Assembly (NCBI GenBank): GCA_032629725.1
Contig: JAFEVB010000026.1
Coordinates: 930,001-994,000 of the forward strand
DNA from: Gremmenia infestans
Lineage: Eukaryota; Ascomycota; Leotiomycetes; Helotiales; Hamatocanthoscyphaceae
DNA: 64,000 nucleotides
Direction of reading: 5' to 3'
Below, piece after piece: positions 1 through 11,826 of the stretch. Position numbers and translations under genes: made by a program. Every line of letters begins with the position of its first letter. The stretch's first letter is position 1. Under the pieces are notes generated by a model. It ran no database searches and was not told the DNA's origin. It saw nothing but the letters and a program-made list of their open reading frames with translations.

Positions 1-1637
1 GTGGCAGCTGCATAGATCATTCGATATGGCAAGCTGAATGCCATTGGAGGCCCTTGAGTCGATGCATTTGTTTCCACCTCCAATGACTTCGGTTTTGGCG
101 AAGAGGTTGGTCCTGAGGGATCACTTGTTTGTGGAATAAGTGGAGGTGGTTCCATGACAGAATGTGAGGGTGATTTTGGAGCAACTGCAGGTTCTGGGAG
201 AGCCATCAAGGTATCATCTGCCGATGAGGTGTCAATTGTGATGTTATTTGTTGTTACCGGTCCCTTTCGAATGTTGTAGAATATTGGAGAGCATTTCACC
301 ACAACCGAAGGTTTCTTATGCCCGGGAAGATGTGCCACTGGGGGTTTATTGATCCCCCCTCTGGTGTAGATGTAGACTGTGTTTATCACGTCACTCGTCG
401 GCTTCGTCGTATCATCTAGTCCCTTGAACTGGTTTTGGTACTGTCCAGCTGGAGTGAAGAGAAGGCTTCCGTCAGGTGTAAAGGTCAATCTGCGGAAGAA
501 CGACTTAAGCGTGTCGTTGGCATAGATATTCGCATTTTTGACTCCAAGCCCAACTCTCGGGGATGCTTCCATTGGCATTACAGCTGGCAATGGCATGGAA
601 GGTGCTGGGGAGGCGGATCGGCGCATTGACATAGCTGGCGAAGCCGCCCCAAAAGATGATCTCCTACTATGGCTGATCGTACTGGGCGGGTTCATAGGCA
701 ATGCCAAAGATGTCGGGGTTCCTGGACATGATGGAACTGGCGATCCAATACTAGCAGGGGGCTCGATTGGTAGCTGGGAACGGAATCCCGTATCAGGAGG
801 TGCAGGGCTATTCGACGAGATTCTTCGACCTGGTAAATCCATCTTCATGTTGTTTCCAATCTTCTTTGGTATCTCATCCCTGTTATCAAGAACATAACTT
901 CCATCCTTTGTCCTCAGTGTGTAGATGTGTACGGATCGATCGGACGATTGGGTTGCGATGTACTCGTTGAGAGGATCCCATGCTACACCTTGAACGTAGT
1001 GTTGATGTTCAGCAATCTGGCGTATGAGTTGACCTGGGCGAGTTAGCTGAGGATGTTGATATTTTGTCAAATATTCTACCTGTCTGAGCATTGTAGATCC
1101 TGGCAACATTGTCCATGCTCCCAGTGATAAAGTAGACACCATCAGGAGACCAGGCCAAGTCGTATATCTCAGCACCCGTCGATCGGCACATATGTCTCGT
1201 CCGCCATGCCTCTTTATCTTCCAGTCCATCCTCTCCAAATGTGGGCTTGCCGTTCTGCGAATCGAGGACCCAGGTGATAACATTCCCATCATCACCAGCA
1301 GATGCTAATACATCCCCTATAGAGGGTTAGCCAGGGTCCATTAGTCGAGGGAGTAAGAATTTACCTCGAGGATTCCACCGGACCACATTTACAGCCTGGG
1401 TATGCCGGACCATTGTACACAGATATTCGACCTTTCGATCCTCTCCCTCGGCGTCTATTCTCCATAACTGTGCCTCTTGTCAGCAATAATCCGCGAGTTT
1501 AGATATCTGGTACCTACTCGGACATTGTTATCCCCACCACCTGTTGCCAACCGTCCCTTTCCGTGAGGCTGGTAGTCGGCAGAGTATATTGGGGCATTCT
1601 CAGCATGCCAGTTGACGATTATCGGGGAGGCTTTCAT
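1..1637 (-). CDS. CAC2: Chromatin assembly factor 1 subunit B (Cac2/p60), 5' part
   Basis: This is the N-terminal part of the WD40 subunit of CAF-1, which deposits H3-H4 on newly replicated DNA in the nucleus. Exons are 1518-1637, 1365-1467, 1080-1316 and 1-1033; the last runs off the window. The introns of 50, 48 and 46 nt have canonical GT/AG ends. About 497 residues are visible. The protein opens with MKASPIIVNWHAENAPIYSA followed by a GGDNNVR/LW junction, the conserved start of this family. Further WD-type repeats follow (LAWSPDGVYFITGSMDNVARI; VAWDPLNEYIATQSSDRSV). Then comes a Ser/Pro-rich insert and a later segment reading RRLTFTPDGSLLFTPAGQY, another Cac2 hallmark. The start codon at 1637 is the only one matching the family N-terminus. 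The call is firm; the C-terminal part is not in this window. Confidence 0.93.
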
Positions 1638-3584
1638 GATTGCTGCAGTAAGGGAGCTTCGAAGCTGCCGTCGTGGTTGAATCCGGCGGCAGCTGCACCG
1701 GTATAGCTTTGAGGGGGAGACAAAGGGTGATAATTTGCTATGCTATGCTATGCTATTCTGGCAGATTCGCTGGAGGTTTGGGGAAAGAGGGGGGAGAAGA
1801 AAGTTTGTGGTTTCGAGGAGGTTGAAGGTTTGGGAGGATGCAGGCAGGGATTAGATAGTGTCGCCCGGAGCTTGGAGGTAGTTTGGCTGCGTGCAGGTTG
1901 ATGAATGCAAATATTGACAACTTTCTATGTAGAATTTGGTGAAGAATGAATGTGAAAGTTTAGAGTCGCGTGAGGAAGAGAGGGGATGTGTGAATGAATT
2001 GTGGTGGTGGTGGTAGATGTTAATATGGTCGTACTCGTACATCAAGGAGAGGAGTTGCAGGCGGCGTGTCTCAGCGAATGGGATTCACGCGTCGGAGCTA
2101 TAGTAAGCTAAGGGGTGAAGGGAACCCTTGATTTAGTGAGGGGAGAGAGTTTGGATTTTGGTTTTATAGCCACAACTTTATAATGATATATAACAAAGAT
2201 GAGTTCTTTCAGATCTCCCTATACTTTTATGAAGTCGAGACTCAGAATGATGTATATATTGCATCAAATTACCGTATCCTATTTGTATTGTGAATCCCGG
2301 AAAGAGAAAGGAGTTACAAATGAATGTCGTCCATAAAGGTGTTACCACCACGCTCTAAAACACAAGTAAAGAAAGGGTACCTAGGTAGGTATATTAGTGC
2401 TTTATACTCCCTCAGACTTACTCTATATCAAAGGTGGAAAGCCTCCCTCTTTTCAGTCAACCCCTGGTATGTACTATCAAGCGATATCGAAATCTCATCA
2501 CGTGCAGATTACTTCCTCACTCGCAAGCTCGCGCCTTTCTTCTTCTACTGCAGGACCAAAGATCTATTTCCATCCAAACGGAAGACATTCCAAAGCGCCG
2601 TTCACGTTCACACTTTACTCTGCAGCCGCAAAGCCGACCGATATTGTGGATCTGTCAGACGCCTCTCCCAAGCTAAGGGAAAGGAAGTAAGTGAAGTTCT
2701 CTATCGTGCACCCGATTATCTTCCCTTCCCTTACTCATCTTCTCTCACCGCTCCAGATCACTCGTATTTTCAGAACGATTCGCCTTCCGCCGACTGCAAT
2801 ACAGCATTTAGAGTGCAGCTGGTTTAGCAGAAAGCTGCATGGTTATGCCTACAACTTCGATATCGGGCGTCGACATTGGCGTGTGACCGCTCAACCCTGG
2901 TCAAGTTAAGTGATTCATCATCATCCTACGAGTACTTCAAACCTCGAGTATATGTATATGTATATGTATATGTGTATGTGTATATATATAATGAATCTCC
3001 CAACATCTTCATTTTCACTAGATGCCGGGTCAATTCAGAACAATTTCCGATTGGTTCCCCATTATTAGAAGTATATCCCACCTTTTCATGCATACAGTAC
3101 GGACTCCTCTTGGAAAGAATCTTTCATTGTACTTCGTACTGTACGTCGTTCATCACCTACCTCTTTTCGCTTAGACTGCCCGCCCCTCCCTCTATCGCGA
3201 CTCTCAAGCCGTTGTCGCCCTCCACCAATTCCAACATCTCCCTGCCGTCCCCGGGGCCCCATCCAAATTTCAATATATTCTTCCGCGCCTCTTCTTACCG
3301 GTTGACTCATATCCACTTCTTCCACATCAACCAGACAACCAGGACGCAAAGAAAAGTTATTCACACCTAGGTAATAACCGCGTCTGGAAAAGAATTAATT
3401 GAATCTTCCTCTTCCTCTTTCTCTTCCCCTTTTCCGTCTTCCCCACATTTATTTATTTATCTATTTATTTAGATATCTTCTTCACGGTAACTTCTACCTT
3501 GTCCACGGAGTCTCCGAGTAAGAATGATTTAATACTCAAGTCAACACATTCAACACTGTCTGGGACAACTACAATCAAAGCAAG
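1638..3584. other. Intergenic region between divergent CAC2 and ABC transporter
   Basis: This is about 1.9 kb with no convincing gene. The longest open frames (for example 2324-2827) are low-complexity, have no recognisable domain and overlap one another. It holds a TGCTA pentamer run near 1737-1756, an alternating TA/TG microsatellite near 2947-2990 and long CT-rich tracts at 3405-3480 just before the ABC transporter start. These tracts are typical of fungal core promoters. It probably contains both promoters and 5' UTRs. Confidence 0.6.
2947..2990. repeat. TATATG/TATG microsatellite
   Basis: About 44 nt of alternating purine-pyrimidine sequence built from repeated tatatg and tgtg units, ending in a pure TA run. 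It lies in the CAC2/ABC intergenic region. Confidence 0.85.
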
Positions 3585-6500
3585 ATGTTCGATCAATATT
3601 CGAAATCCCTTGTGTCTGGAGTGGTGGGGACTGCTCTCATATTCCTGCTCACCTCACCTTCAATATTCGCCATTATATCCCACTTACGCGCCCCAAAACC
3701 CAACGCCGAAACCTACAAAGACAAGGATGGCGCTGCTACCCCAGAATCCATGGCCAAGTACTCGGCCAAGATTCCTAAGATTCTTCTCGTAGTCTTCGTT
3801 GCTCTTGGTTTTCTCACTTCAATTGCCTTGGCTGTGCTTGCTACTCTGGGTCGTCGTTCGCCTGCAGTCGTGGAGGATTGGCTCAATGCAGCTCAATGGG
3901 CATGTTCACGTGATCAATTCATAGGTACTCATGTACTAACATTCTGTAGTTCTTGATTCTTGTGCAGACCACCGGCGTACTGACGATACGGGACACCGTC
4001 AAGGTCTACACCCTCGGAATCCACACTGCCATTTCATGCGTTCTGCTCCTCGCTGTTCTCCTCTTCCAAGACCAACTCATCGCACAGGCTTCTGGCTTCA
4101 AAGGACCAGCAGAGGTAACCACGCTCCGAACCGTACAGCTTTTCATCGCCATCTGCACTGGTTTTGCCGGCGTCAGCATTCCTCGCCGTCCAGATGTCTT
4201 CTACGGAGGTGTGCCTCTTGATGGCATGTATACCGTATCGGCCCTCTCTCGTTACAGCTTCTCTTGGGTGGGCGGCCTGCTCTCCATGGCGAGAAAGGAA
4301 AAGCGCCTTAATCAAGATGACCTGCACAAAATGGACCATTTCACACGATCAAAGGACCTTAGCGAATCATGGATGAGTCAGAAGCATACAAGAAAGCTTT
4401 GGGCAGAGGTATTTCTCGCCCACAAGGGATCATTTCTCATTCAATGGTTTCTCACAGGTTTTCAAGCACTGGGACTATTTGCACCACAATTCGTAACTTT
4501 CCAAATCCTACGCATTCTCGAGCGACGAGTTCCTGGGGAGGCTGTTCATTCCGAGGCTTGGATTTGGGTTTTTACACTATGCGTGACGACAATTGGATCT
4601 GCGTGGGTGGAGGCTTGGTTGTTTTGGATATCATGGTCTGATATTGCTATCCCAGTCCGAGCCCAACTATCTGCCCTTATATTTCAAAAAGCAATGCGAA
4701 GAAAAGACGTAAAGGGGGCTTCGAAATCAAGCCGAGAAGCATCTGATGAGGGTCTTGATATCTCCAACGCAATGGAGGATCCTGTGGCTGACAAACCCGA
4801 AGTCGACGAGGAAGAGGGCGATCCAAAGGGGAAGCAGTCGACTGTAAATCTCATCGGTGTTGACACGAAACGCATTTCTGACTTCTGCTCCTTCAATAAT
4901 TATTTCCCTGGCAGTCTGTTCAAGTTGTTAACCTCACTAGCCTTCTTACTCATGATCATTGGGTGGCAATCATTGCTTGCTGGATTTGCAGCAATGTCTG
5001 TGACAATTCCCATCAATATTTATTTTAGCAGACGATATTCAGCTGCTCAAGATAGGCTTATGAAAGTCAGAGATCAAAAAATGGCAGTCGTTACGGAAGC
5101 TCTACAAGGTATGCAAGACACTCCAAAAGTTGCTACATGCTAACGATCTCAGGTATTCGACAAATCAAGTTCTCAGCCTTGGAATCCAATTGGCATGAGA
5201 AGATTGGGAAAGTTCGGAACAAAGAACTGGACGAACAGTGGCAAGTATACCTATCTGATACGTTTTTGTTGTTGTAAGTCAACCCCCTTCCATATCCCAG
5301 TTCTCCACTAAACTCGAATAGCTGCTGGATTACTGGTCCTATAGCCCTCGCAGCAACATCCCTGGCCGTTTACGCCTTTCTATATGGAGAACTCACCCCC
5401 TCCGTAGCCTTCACAGCTATTGGCGTCTTTAACAACCTCGAAGTCACACTGGGCGCGATCCCCGAGTTAACGACATACCTCATCGACGCCTGGGTATCTA
5501 GTACCCGTATCGAAAACTACCTCTCAGCGCCTGAAATCACCAAGAACACCAATGACGCCCCCAACATTTCTTTCGAGAACGCTGCTATCGCCTGGCCTTC
5601 TGATGAAGATAAAGAGGATGGCGATGAGCGATATGTTTTGCGGAATGTTAATATTGCGTTTCCAGAAAAGGAGCTTAGTGTTGTGAGTGGGAAGACGGGG
5701 ACTGGCAAGAGTTTACTACTGGCCTCCATACTAGGCGAAGTCGATGTCCTAGAAGGCAAAATTAATGTCCCATCCCCACCCCACACTCTTTCCCGCCATG
5801 ATCACCTTGCGACCCCGGACAACTGGATAATTCCCTCGGCCATTGCATTCGTGGCGCAAATTCCCTGGATCGAAAACGCCTCCATTAAAGACAACATTCT
5901 ATTCGGTTTACCCTTTGATGGATATCGGTACAAGAAGGTGCTTGAGGTCTGTGCGCTGAAGAAAGATCTTGATATGCTTGCTGATGGGGAGAATACTGAG
6001 ATTGGCGCGAATGGAATTAATTTGAGTGGAGGCCAGAGGTGGAGAGTTACGTTTGCTAGGGCGCTGTATTCGAGGGCGGGGATATTGGTGTTGGATGACA
6101 TCTTTAGTGCTGTGGATGCGCATGTAGGACGGTTCATTTTTGAAAAAGGCCTCACTGGTATGTCCATCTTCTCTGGTAGTCTGAAGATAATGCTAACTCT
6201 CGACTGTCTGTAGGTGAGCTAGGCGTTGGCAGAACCCGAATTCTAGTTACGCATCATGTCGCCCTCTGTAAATCCAAGACAAAATACATCGTTGAACTCG
6301 GTGACGGCACAATCGAGCACGCGGGTCTCGTTCAAGAATTGGAAAACGAAGGTACCCTCCAGGAAATCATTAGCCACGAAGAAAGTGCACAGCAAATCCG
6401 AGAAGACGAGGAATCTATTGAGTCTACCGCTGTCAACTCTGCGGAAGAGTCTTCTGATGAAAATGAGCCGCTGAAAAAGGTGGATTCGAAGACGCCGAGG

Positions 6501-8599
6501 AAGTTTGTTGAGGAAGAGGCGAGGGAAGAGGGGAGAGTCAAGACGGCGGTTTATTTGGCATATATGAAGGCGAGTGGTGGGATACCGTTCTGGTCGGTGG
6601 CTGTTCTTGCATATGCTATCATGCAAGCACTTACGACTGGTAAGTTCAATTCGCTCCTGTCTGCTTTCTAAGTCTGGTGGAACTCTCATCCGATTCACAT
6701 TCTCTTATTATAAGTGGCTGCTGACGCATATAGGTCGATCATGGTGGCTCCGTCTCTGGACTGGCAACGACGAACGTCACACAACCGCAACCCACGCTTT
6801 CACCTATTCCTTTCAAGTCCACTCGCTCGCGCCCTCATTCTCAAACTCAACCGCATCCACCCAGCTTCCCCCACATAACAATCTAAACTATTACCTCGGC
6901 ATCTACGTCGCGTTCTCCATTGTCTCAGCTCTCATCGGTACCTTTAGATACTGGTACATCTTCACAGGATCTATCCGCGCCTCCCGCAAGCTCTTCGACA
7001 AGCTCTCCTTTACCATCCTACGAACTCCTTTGAGATGGATGGATACTGTTCCTCTAGGCAGAATCCTAAACCGCTTCACAGCAGATTTCAACGTCGTCGA
7101 TGCTCGACTATCAGCTGACATTGGTTTTGGAGCAAATAACGTCTTCCGTCTCATCGGTGTCATAATAGCAGGGTAACTTTCTACTCCCATTCCATTCTCG
7201 GCCTCACCACTAACTTCAAAACAGAGTCTTCGTTTCTCCCTACATTATACTCATCTCCATCGCCTTATTAGCAATATGCGTACATATAGCCCTCCGCTAC
7301 CTCCCCGGCGCCCGCGAAGTAAAACGTCTCGAGTCCAACGCAAAATCCCCCGTCTTCGAGCAATTTGGTAGCGCTTTAACGGGCGTTGGAACAATCCGGG
7401 CCTTTGACAAGACCGAAACCTACATAACACGCATGTTTTCCAAAATCGACGACCACTCGACATCCTTCTGGCACTTGTGGGCCTTTAATCGCTGGATGGG
7501 ATTCCGCATGTCTCTTGTAGGCGGGGTTTTCGCTACTTTTGTGGCCATCTTTATCCTCTGTATGAGCGATATCGATGCCTCTTTGGCGGGCTTTGCACTC
7601 AGCTTTGCGCTGGAGTATACTAGTACTGTGGTGTGGACTATTAGGCATTATGCAAATCTAGAGCTCGACATGAATGCCGCCGAGCGCATTATAGAATACT
7701 CGAACCTAGAAACCGAGTCTCAAGACGGTGCTGATCCGCCAGCGCACTGGCCATCCGAAGGACGTCTTGAAGTCAACGATCTGGTCGTAAGCTACGCGAA
7801 CGACCTACCGCCTGTCCTGAAAGGCCTCACCTTCCGCGTTGAACGCAACGAGCGTATCGGCGTCGTTGGCCGGACCGGTGCAGGGAAATCATCTCTCACC
7901 TTAGCGCTATTCCGTTTCCTCGAAGCCCAACAGGGAAGTATCCATATCGACGGCCTCGACATCTCCAAGATAAATCTCCACGCGCTGCGCTCCCGCCTCG
8001 CCATCATCCCGCAAGACCCCGTCCTCTTCTCCGGCACCATCCGTTCGAATCTCGACGCCTTCGACCAACACTCCGACATTGAGCTGCGCGACGCCCTCGT
8101 ACGCGTGCATCTCATCACCGAAGCCGAAGCCCTGCACATATCTTCCGGCACCAACACCCCCATCCCCCTCACACCCACGACCACGAACCGCAAGAACAAA
8201 AACCTCTTTGCGAATCTCAACACGCCCATCACAGAAGGCGGGCTCAACCTCTCGCAAGGCCAACGCCAACTCCTCTGCCTAGCGCGCGCCATCGTGTCAC
8301 GCCCTAAAATCATGGTCCTCGACGAAGCGACCAGCGCCGTAGACATGGAGACAGACGCGCTGATCCAGCGCAGCATCCGCGAAGAATTCGGCGACAGCAC
8401 ACTAATCGTCATCGCGCACCGCCTGAGCACGATCGTAGATTTCGACAAGATCCTCGTGTTGGGCGAGGGCCGCGTAGAGGAATTTGGCAGTCCGGGAACG
8501 TTGTGGGGGCATGAGCAGGGCGTGTTTAGGGGCATGGTCGGGGAGAGTGGGGAGAGGGAGAAATTGGAGAAGATTATTCTGGGGGCCGGGGCCGAGTAA
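3585..8599 (+). CDS. MRP-type (ABCC) full-length ABC transporter
   Basis: This is a predicted ATP-driven exporter of conjugates or xenobiotics with TMD0-TMD1-NBD1-TMD2-NBD2 order, resembling the Ybt1/Vmr1 group of vacuolar or plasma-membrane ABCC pumps. Exons are 3585-3899, 3950-5108, 5153-5273, 5322-6157, 6214-6639, 6734-7172 and 7225-8599, giving 1,556 residues. NBD1 has Walker A GKTGTGKS (655-662), signature LSGGQ (766-770) and a Walker B ending in DD instead of DE, the degenerate first site usual in ABCC pumps. NBD2 has Walker A GRTGAGKS (1314-1321), LSQGQ (1441-1445) and a canonical LDEATSAVD. The N-terminus is hydrophobic, as expected of a TMD0. Intron 1 is only in frame as a GC-AG intron. 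The start at 3585 has a good CAAGATG context. The substrate cannot be told from sequence. It is not in a recognisable secondary-metabolite cluster. Confidence 0.95.
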
Positions 8600-9206
8600 G
8601 TGAGTGAAGTGCGAAGGGCAGAAAAGAAAAATGGGTCATGATATACGTTATGTTATGCTATATGCTATATGCTATGGACGACGGAGTTGGCGTTGGCATA
8701 TTACGATACGTTGCGTGCGGTACATTACTTGGAAAGCGCAGCGCAGCGCTGTGCTTTACTATGCTGTGCTGTGCTTAATTACACGATCTTTTTTTTTCTT
8801 TTTTTAAAAAACGGTGTTGCTTTCACATGGTGAACGTTTCTCCTTTTCTTTTCTTTCTACGTTCTTTTACTTGGCACATAGATAGAGAGATGGATAGATA
8901 GGTATGAAACCAAGTCTATATACTTATATACTTATATTTATGGTATGCGTATACTGTGATTTCAATCTATAGCGAAAAGAGAATGCAAGGGGTATGGATG
9001 ACTTGACTTGCGGTTACTTGAAGGAGGGAGGGGAAGGAAGGCCGCCAGGGGCTCGGATCCAGGGGCGGTTTTTATAGTAAGCTGCATACTGTTTTCTTGC
9101 ACCGGAAAGATCACCTGTTCATGTTATTCAAGGTATTTATTTTATTTCAAGTCATTATATTCCTTTGCTTTTATTTAAACCCAGATAACATTCAATTGCT
9201 AGTCCT
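8600..9206. other. Convergent 3' intergenic region
   Basis: This 0.6-kb gap lies between the 3' ends of the ABC transporter and the SSADH gene. It holds a TATGC-rich stretch (8648-8675), a GC-rich GCAGCGC run near 8739-8776, and a poly-T tract followed by poly-A (8788-8812). The poly-T/poly-A stretch could take part in 3'-end formation. No gene was seen. Confidence 0.6.
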
Positions 9207-11010
9207 CTACGACTGCAGCGGACCTATACCTCCATACGTAATCATCTTGATGGTCTGATATTCCCCAACACCGTATTTGCTTCCCTCCCTTCCGAATCCA
9301 GATTCCTTGACCCCTCCAAACGGAGCAGCGGGGTCACTGATAATTCCCGTATTAACACCCACCATGCCTACCTCCAATGCCTCGGCGACCCTAAATACCC
9401 TCTGTATATCCTTGCTGAAGAAATACCCTGCGAGTCCCACCTCGGCACTATTCGCAATGCGCACGACCTCTTCCTCGGTGTCGAATTTGAAAAGCCCAGC
9501 TACAGGTCCGAACGTCTCTTCGGATGCTAAAGCCATCGAGGTATTCATCCCGGTAATAATAGTTGGCTGGAAGAAATTCGCCCCCAACTCTGGCATCTTC
9601 TGGCCGCCCTGAATAACCTTGCCTCCCTTGGCCTCCGCATCTCTGACATGTGCTTCCACCTTGGTAATCGCACGATCGTGAATCAACGGGCCGTGCGTAA
9701 CACCCTCCGTGTAACCGCCTCCGACGTGAAATTCGTTGACTTTCGCAGCGAACTTTTGGGCAAAGGCGTCATAGATGCCGGACTGGATAAAGAGCCGGTT
9801 TGCGCAGACGCAGGTCTGGCCTGAAGAACGGAATTTCGATGCTATGGCTCCATTGACGGCGACTTCGAGATCTGCGTCGTCGAAGACGATGAATGGTGCA
9901 TTGCCACCTAATTCAAAAGACAACTTCTTCAATGTGCTGGAACTCTGCTTCATGAGCAGTTTCCCTACGCCCGTAGAGCCTGTGAATGACACTTTCTTGA
10001 TAATGGGAGATGTGCAGAGCAGTTCACCGACTGCGGGTGTGTTGTCTAGGGCGGAGATGACGTTTACGACGCCCTTGGGGATTCCGGCGCGGTGGGCAAG
10101 CTCTGCGATGGCGAGAGAGGTGAAGGGGGTTTCACCGGGGGATTTGGCCACGACAGTGCAGCCGGCTGCGAGGGCGGGGCCAATTTTTCGGGTTATCATG
10201 GCGGCGGGGAAGTTCCATCTATCACAAAACTCGTCAGGCCTGTACAATTGGGTGCCGCAGAAGGTGACTTACGGTGTGATGAGCCCACAAACTCCAACGG
10301 GCTCCCTTATAGTAACAATTCTATTACTAGCAAGAGATGAGGGTATCGTATCGCCGTAGATTCGTGGTGCCTCTTCGCTGAACCATTCGAAGAAGTTGGC
10401 TGCATATGTAACCTCTCCCTTTGCGTCTGCGAGGGGCTTTCCATTCTCCCATGTTATGAGTTTTGCGAGATCCTCTGAATTTTCCATCTACCCCACTTAT
10501 CAACAACCAATTCATATTCCTCTGCCAGAGAACGTACCATCAAATCATACCACTTCCTCAGGAGCTTCGAGCGTTCGCGTCCAGTCTTCAGCCTGAAGGT
10601 GGGGAAAGCTGCGGCTGCGGCATCGATAGCAGCTTGTGTGTCTTGGGCGTCGAATTCGGGGACTGTACCGATGAGTTTTCCGGATGTGGGATCTGCAGGC
10701 AAGAATTGTTGGTTAGAAAGAGGTCTCCTTTGTAGAAATATAGCATAAAACTGTATAGGATAAGACGGTATAGGATAACATTGTATAGCATACCAAAAAC
10801 CTCAAACGTCTTTCCCGACTTCGCCTTCACCCATTCTCCATTCACATACGCGACATTGAGCTTCAGCAATGACGGATCATTGAGCTTTGGCACATTGTGA
10901 GAGAGAGTCATGGTGGATGCGGCTCTGGTTATTCGTGTTGGTAAGGTGGATGGTTGAAATGGAGCTCGTCTGGGTAGTATTCTGGAGGTTGTTTTGAAGA
11001 TATTCATCAT
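9207..11010 (-). CDS. Succinate-semialdehyde dehydrogenase, mitochondrial-type
   Basis: An aldehyde dehydrogenase family enzyme that oxidises succinic semialdehyde to succinate in the GABA shunt (yeast Uga2, bacterial GabD type). Exons are 10794-11010, 10538-10692, 10273-10487 and 9207-10218, giving 532 residues, with introns of 101, 50 and 54 nt. The catalytic general-base Glu298 lies in FELGGNAPF and the nucleophile Cys332 in SSGQTCVCANR; the adjacent Cys334 gives the CxC arrangement known in redox-regulated SSADHs. The first ~35 residues are Arg/Ser/Thr-rich with no acidic residues, so a mitochondrial transit peptide is likely. An internal Met at MTLSHNVPK could give a cytosolic form. It is head-to-head with the GH79 gene. 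The exact substrate is inferred from overall similarity. Confidence 0.92.
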
Positions 11011-11826
11011 TAGGGACAGAGTCTGGCTACTGAAGCCCTTCTTATAGTAATGGGAACGGTCGAGACGCTATGGGTACGTAGAATGTATCTAAGAACTCAA
11101 ATGGCATTGTCCAATTGACGTAAAGCTTTTCAAACCTAATTGAGTGAAGCGCCGATTTGTAAGTGGTGGTAGTGGTGGTGGTGGTTGTGGTGTTGATGTT
11201 TGACGAGAAGTGGGGTTGATGGCGGACGTCATGTCGGTAATAGGAGCTAAAGTGCCAAAGATACTCGCGTAAATCCGAATGGGTGAAAGAAAGGGAAGGG
11301 GCGCGGGGTGGGTGAGGGTGAGTTTGCTGTACCTCCGTACTGTATTGGGACTAGAGAATTACCCCACCTCGTTACGCTCGTTCCGTATTTTCATCTCGAT
11401 TCTTCCCTCGATATATTTTGTGTATTTTACAGTAATAAGAGCAGGAGCAACGTATTGAATAATACCTTGTCCATGTCCAACTCTCATGTCTCATGTACTC
11501 TCGTGTAATATTCCTCACATGCCCGTCATCATGAACCCCCCCATATGGTGCATCGTCGACACCATGCCCACTCCGCGTCACACGTTCCATACCCCGCTAT
11601 ACACCGGGCCAGCTTAATAGCGAGCTCCTCCTGCTTCGCCGGATAATACAGAGCTTCAGTGGAACAATATGTCCGTCTCGGAACCATTCTGGTGAAAGAT
11701 CTGCTGCAGTACAGTATTTACTTTTCATGTCAAGTCACTTCCCTTCCTTCATTTCACCTGCAGTCTGCTTAGAAATCACTCTACTTGTTCACGTAAATTC
11801 AGAAATAGTCAATCAAGGCATTGAAG
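11011..11826. promoter_or_regulatory. Shared divergent promoter region, SSADH and GH79
   Basis: 816 bp separate the two divergent start codons, so both promoters must lie here. A GGT/GTGGT-rich run is present at about 11162-11192 and a G-rich stretch at 11294-11322. No TATA box or named operator could be assigned with confidence. Confidence 0.5.

Noticed and set aside
2324..2827. 167-codon plus-strand frame between CAC2 and the ABC transporter
   Set aside because: Overlapped by other frames, no domain, no exon partner and composition like the CT-rich promoter around it.
7792..8535. 247-codon open frame on the minus strand
   Set aside because: It lies opposite the NBD2 exon of the ABC transporter, which has unmistakable Walker and signature motifs; an antisense shadow caused by GC-rich codon bias.
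11821..11826. TTG start two codons upstream of the GH79 ATG
   Set aside because: An ATG in good context at 11827 immediately precedes a signal peptide; non-ATG starts are not needed.
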